Positions 7,073 through 9,071 of a stretch of 9,071 nt of DNA are shown piece by piece (positions within the stretch are counted from its first letter, which is position 1; each line of letters starts with the position of its first letter). Both the position numbers and the translations under genes were made by a program. The notes beneath the pieces were generated by a model. The model was not told the DNA's origin. It did no database searches and worked only from the letters and a program-made list of their open reading frames with translations. Location: assembly GCA_964495935.1 (NCBI GenBank), contig CAZBXQ010000099.1, positions 1 through 9,071 on the forward strand, given 5' to 3'. Origin of the DNA: JAJYSO01 sp964495935 (GTDB lineage: Bacteria > Bacteroidota > Bacteroidia > Flavobacteriales > Flavobacteriaceae).

Positions 7073-7298
7073 GCTAAGGATAATACCACAATATACGTTT
7101 TTGCGGATTGGAAAGGGATGACTCAACCGGAACTGATGGGAAATTTAATAACCCATCAAGCGAAAGGGCGAAAAGCCTTTAGCTTTGAATATAATACTGA
7201 TTGGCTCAAAAACAAAGAACACCGCTTACTTGACCCCTGATATTCAATTTTTTTCCGGCCCTCAATTTGCAGAGTCCAATGAAAATTTTGGTATTTTT
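7073..7298 (+). pseudogene. hipA: HipA-family toxin kinase remnant (N-terminal fragment, frameshifted, no start)
   Basis: The plus-strand frame from 7073 reads AKDNTTIYVFADWKG...MTQPELMG, then the segments KGRKAFSFEY and DWLKNKEHRLLDP, and hits TGA at 7238. In the next frame (from 7239) the similarity continues as DIQFFSGPQFAES...NFGIF. Together these match from memory the N-terminal beta-subdomain of HipA kinases that go with this type of HipB ('FADW', 'FSFEY..DWL', 'LDPD.Q...GPQ', 'NFG.F'). The expected next segment, around DS.PDRWGR, is absent, as are the kinase core and catalytic residues. About 75 of the usual 400-plus codons remain. The expected ATG reads ATAGG, giving an in-frame TAG (7070-7072), and one extra C in GACCCCTGAT explains the frameshift. 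This is a dead gene. Confidence 0.75.
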
Positions 7299-7349
7299 TA
7301 CATTACTAAACGGATAAAATCAAAAGCGAGTTTAATTTAAGCGTAATTA

Positions 7350-7363
7350 ACTGATTATCAGCG
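7350..7363 (+). repeat. Left inverted repeat of the IS
   Basis: ACTGATTATCAGCG. It pairs with the right end at 8741-8754 with one mismatch. It contains its own small dyad, CTGAT-T-ATCAG. It lies 40 bases beyond the transposase stop codon. Confidence 0.7.
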
Positions 7364-7403
7364 TTTATTTTTAAAGCTCAAAACAAAAATAGACCTCCTT
7401 ATT

Positions 7404-8627
7404 TCAGAAAAAAGAAACCTGTATTGCAGGTGATTTGTTCCTTGCTTTCCGCTTAGTATAGGTTCTTCTACTATTTTGAACTATCCAGAAGACATCCAAA
7501 TAACCAATTAAATGGATTCTGACTAATGCTGCTATGGTAGAGAATGCTTTTTTGCTTTCGGAACGAACTTTTAAAAGGTGTAGAAGCAGTTGAGCGATCA
7601 GAGTACACCATATTTGGGTCTTTATTCCGTTCTCTGTTTCGGAATAGAAGTAATGGAGCTGAAAGTTCTGTTTGAGTTTTTTAAATAATAACTCTATGTT
7701 CCACCTTAGTTTATAAAGAAGGGCAACTTCTTCGGCGGTTATCTTAAAGTTATTGGTAATAAACTGGTAGAGTCGCCCTTTTTCATCTCTATAGGTGACT
7801 TTACGCAGACAAAGCTTTTTGTTTTCCTTTTTTTTGTAGTCTAAGTGGATATGTTCGTCTTTTAAAACGCCCGATTCTCCGTCCTGCAACTCCTTTTCAT
7901 ATCTCACATTTTCAACCGTATGGACCGCATTTTTCTTCAAGCGACAGACAAAATTGATCTGTTGCTCTGTCCATTTTGCAAATTGAAGGTAATGGTTATA
8001 GGCTCTGTCAAATACGATCATACTGTGTGCCGCTAGGCTCAGGTATTGCAAAAAAGTCTTGTCATGCCTTTTGGCTTCACTTATTTTGACGAATTCCGGT
8101 GTGTCGCTATGTGCATCAATCATCATGTGGACTTTTAGCCCTCCTTTCTTCTTACCGTCGTTTTTGGGATTGCGCCCCACGCCCTTCATTACATCGGAAA
8201 ACAGCCTGATGGTGCTTGAATCAAAAATAAAGAGCTTGGAAAAGGAGACCTTATCAATCCGGCTGACCGACAAAATAACCTTAAAATGCTCGATGAGCAT
8301 AAAGTAAACATCCATAAAGAAAGCCTCATCCCGATTACGCAATCCATCGCCGGCAGTACTCTTGGCAGGCGATTTATCCATCCCAAGATGGTTGAGCTTT
8401 CCGTCCAAAGCCCGCATTTCATCACATATCTCGCCCATGGAATCGCAACGACTAAAGATACCGAACAGAAGAGTGATCAGGTGAGTCCATGAATCAAAGG
8501 CCTTATAATAATGGTCGGCATTGTGTTTACGAACTAATAAGGCAAACTTGTTCTTGGGTATGAGATCAATGATTTGTTTGAAAATCGGCTGACCGACAAA
8601 TTTCTTTTCTGTATTTTTACCTTTCAT
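7404..8627 (-). CDS. IS4-family DDE transposase
   Basis: A 407-aa transposase that cuts and joins the ends of its own element. It has an N-terminal DUF4372-like segment (QPIFKQIIDLIPKNKFALLV, 13-32), then the RNase H-like catalytic core. First catalytic D is D136 in IFDSST, second is D207 in VFDRAYNHY, and the glutamate is E312. The YREK signature of IS4 transposases is complete: Y305-x2-R308-x3-E312-x6-K319 in LLYKLRWNIELLFKKLK. A beta-strand-rich insert of about 100 residues (210-310) separates the second D from the E, as in this family. No frameshift or internal stop is seen, so it may be active. It starts at an ATG with an A-rich leader, outside the upstream hairpin. Confidence 0.93.
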   Translation of the reverse strand: MKGKNTEKKFVGQPIFKQIIDLIPKNKFALLVRKHNADHYYKAFDSWTHLITLLFGIFSRCDSMGEICDEMRALDGKLNHLGMDKSPAKSTAGDGLRNRDEAFFMDVYFMLIEHFKVILSVSRIDKVSFSKLFIFDSSTIRLFSDVMKGVGRNPKNDGKKKGGLKVHMMIDAHSDTPEFVKISEAKRHDKTFLQYLSLAAHSMIVFDRAYNHYLQFAKWTEQQINFVCRLKKNAVHTVENVRYEKELQDGESGVLKDEHIHLDYKKKENKKLCLRKVTYRDEKGRLYQFITNNFKITAEEVALLYKLRWNIELLFKKLKQNFQLHYFYSETENGIKTQIWCTLIAQLLLHLLKVRSESKKAFSTIAALVRIHLIGYLDVFWIVQNSRRTYTKRKARNKSPAIQVSFF

Positions 8628-8662
8628 ATTTTTCTTTTTTGGTAGAATAAAAATATGAAATT

Positions 8663-8688
8663 AGGGGGAAACCATTCGGAATCCCCCT
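8663..8688 (-). terminator. Hairpin between the IS right end and the transposase start
   Basis: The 7-bp GC-rich stem AGGGGGA/TCCCCCT has a 12-nt loop that can itself pair CC/GG. Read on the minus strand it is followed by AATTTCATATTTTTATT, a loose U-rich tail. It lies 36 bases upstream of the transposase ATG and inside the IS, so it can stop or sequester read-through messages entering from the right. On the plus strand it is followed by TTTACTTATTTTTTA and could also terminate in that direction. Confidence 0.5.
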
Positions 8689-8740
8689 TTACTTATTTTT
8701 TAGTCGGTTAGTAGTGATATATAGGGTAATTTTATTAAAT

Positions 8741-8754
8741 CGCTGATAAACAGT
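8741..8754 (-). repeat. Right inverted repeat of the IS
   Basis: CGCTGATAAACAGT; its reverse complement ACTGTTTATCAGCG differs from the left end at one position. It defines the right boundary of the element. Confidence 0.7.
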
Positions 8755-8768
8755 ATTCTAACATTTTT

Positions 8769-8790
8769 CCATGAGTAAATACGGACATGG
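8769..8790. repeat. Dyad-containing 22-bp repeat, copy 1
   Basis: A 22-bp element with arms CCATG and CATGG around the core aGTAAAtACGGA. It matches copy 2 (8856-8877) at 20 of 22 positions. It is the best conserved part of an approximately 87-bp tandem repeat. The dyad shape and selective conservation suggest a protein-binding site, but this is inference. Confidence 0.6.
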
Positions 8791-8855
8791 TAATTCTCAG
8801 GATTGGTGGTGCTGTTTTATGTAATTAACTGATATGTAGGTGGATATATCTTTTG

Positions 8856-8877
8856 CCATGGGTAAAAACGGACATGG
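8856..8877. repeat. Dyad-containing 22-bp repeat, copy 2
   Basis: Same 22-bp element with arms CCATG and CATGG and core gGTAAAaACGGA, 87 bp downstream of copy 1. The flanks also align loosely: AACTGAT at 8827-8833 and 8910-8916, and ATGTAG followed by a GAATAT/GGATAT-like stretch at 8834 and 8924. This supports an old duplication of a whole 85-90-bp unit. Confidence 0.6.
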
Positions 8878-8983
8878 ACTTTTTTGATTTTAGATCATAG
8901 GTTACCGTAAACTGATTTGATTGATGTAGATGAATATCTATCCAGGGGATATTGATCGATGAGGGCGGAAAAGATAAAAGAAG

Positions 8984-9015
8984 AACGGGGCCATATTTTA
9001 TGTATGGTCCCCGTT
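8984..9015 (-). terminator. Intrinsic terminator for a minus-strand gene beyond the window
   Basis: A 12-bp stem, AACGGGGCCATA with TATGGTCCCCGTT (one bulged T), has a 7-nt loop (TTTTATG). On the minus strand it is followed by CTTCTTTTATCTTTT, a good U-rich tail. On the plus strand it is followed by TTTTAG, so weak termination in that direction is also possible. No gene in the window would use it rightward, which points to a leftward-transcribed gene past 9071. Confidence 0.65.
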
Positions 9016-9022
9016 TTAGCTC

Positions 9023-9050
9023 CTGATTATCTTAAAACATTGATAATCAG
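9023..9050. repeat. Perfect 9-bp inverted repeat resembling the IS ends
   Basis: CTGATTATC (9023-9031) and GATAATCAG (9042-9050) are separated by 10 bases (TTAAAACATT). CTGATTATC is also the core of the IS left end (7351-7359). It may be a remnant of IS-related ends, an operator-like dyad, or part of the 3' region of the neighbouring gene. Confidence 0.5.
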
Positions 9051-9071
9051 TTGAAATTGCGGAGGAAGAGG

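Larger units (their letters stand above)
7350..8754 (-). mobile_element. IS4-family insertion sequence (about 1.4 kb)
   Basis: The element is bounded by 14-bp imperfect inverted repeats, ACTGATTATCAGCG on the left and CGCTGATAAACAGT on the right (13 of 14 match). It contains one full-length DDE transposase on the minus strand, 40 bases inside the left end and about 114 bases inside the right end. Total length of about 1405 bp is typical for IS4-family elements. No clear target-site duplication is visible: the outer flanks are GTAATTA on the left and ATTCTAA on the right. The exact outermost bases are therefore uncertain by a few positions, and one flank may have been deleted or recombined after insertion. 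Confidence 0.8.
8755..9071. other. Gene-free region right of the IS
   Basis: No protein-like frame is present on either strand. The stretch is made of a diverged tandem repeat (about 8756-8938), a terminator hairpin (8984-9015) and an inverted repeat (9023-9050). ACTGAT motifs like the IS ends recur at 8828, 8911 and, inverted, at 9045. The next gene, if transcribed leftward as the terminator suggests, ends beyond the window edge. Confidence 0.55.

Noticed and set aside
8189..8425. Second minus-strand frame inside the transposase gene
   Set aside because: The main 407-aa frame is intact with all DDE residues, so this alternative frame is a shadow and not a programmed-frameshift product; IS4 elements normally need no frameshift.
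7343..8761. Target-site duplication flanking the IS
   Set aside because: Left flank GTAATTA and right flank ATTCTAA share no direct repeat of useful length; only ATT-type trinucleotides match, which chance explains in this AT-rich DNA.
1..9071. tRNA or rRNA genes
   Set aside because: Reading the intergenic stretches, I saw no cloverleaf-like sequence with a GTTCRA T-loop in proper context (the GTTCAA run at 94-111 is a simple repeat) and no rRNA signature.

Overview
The window looks like a chromosomal segment of a member of the Bacteroidota, most probably a marine-type flavobacterium. The evidence is the style of the proteins (a YumC-type FAD reductase beside an adrenodoxin-type ferredoxin, an Mrp ATPase with the 'MAYFTP' loop, and RNase Z paired with a small STAS-like protein), the moderately AT-rich DNA, A-rich rather than Shine-Dalgarno leaders, and a TAnnTTTG -7 promoter element upstream of the main operon. 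Species cannot be named from this sequence.

Layout. Positions 1-391 are non-coding and full of short low-complexity repeats. Positions 392-6527 hold seven closely packed genes, all on the minus strand. In transcription order they are mrp (DUF59 + P-loop ATPase), a NifU C-terminal-domain scaffold, a ferredoxin-NADP reductase-like flavoprotein, a [2Fe-2S] ferredoxin, then after a 184-base gap a STAS-like small protein, rnz (RNase Z), and sppA (67K-type signal peptide peptidase). The first four form a coherent Fe-S module: a cluster carrier, a scaffold, and an NADPH-to-ferredoxin electron chain that could supply reducing power. The last three are housekeeping functions: tRNA 3' processing with its small neighbour, and clearance of membrane peptides.

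Positions 6528-7349 carry the mrp promoter and, on the plus strand, the decayed remains of a HipB/HipA toxin-antitoxin locus. A HipB-like HTH fragment has lost its N-terminus. A HipA N-terminal fragment has no start codon, one internal frameshift, and an abrupt loss of similarity after about 75 codons. About 50 bases further on begins an IS4-family insertion sequence (7350-8754) with recognisable inverted ends, an intact 407-aa DDE transposase carrying a complete YREK signature, and a hairpin placed to block read-in transcription.

The right end (8755-9071) has no gene. It holds two diverged copies of an approximately 87-bp tandem repeat, each with a 22-bp element flanked by CCATG/CATGG arms. 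It also has a good intrinsic terminator oriented for a minus-strand gene beyond the window, and a further inverted repeat resembling the IS ends. I see no convincing new multi-gene system. The most interesting parts are the decayed hipBA locus next to the IS, the dyad repeats right of the IS, and the Fe-S operon whose Mrp lacks the usual CxxC.
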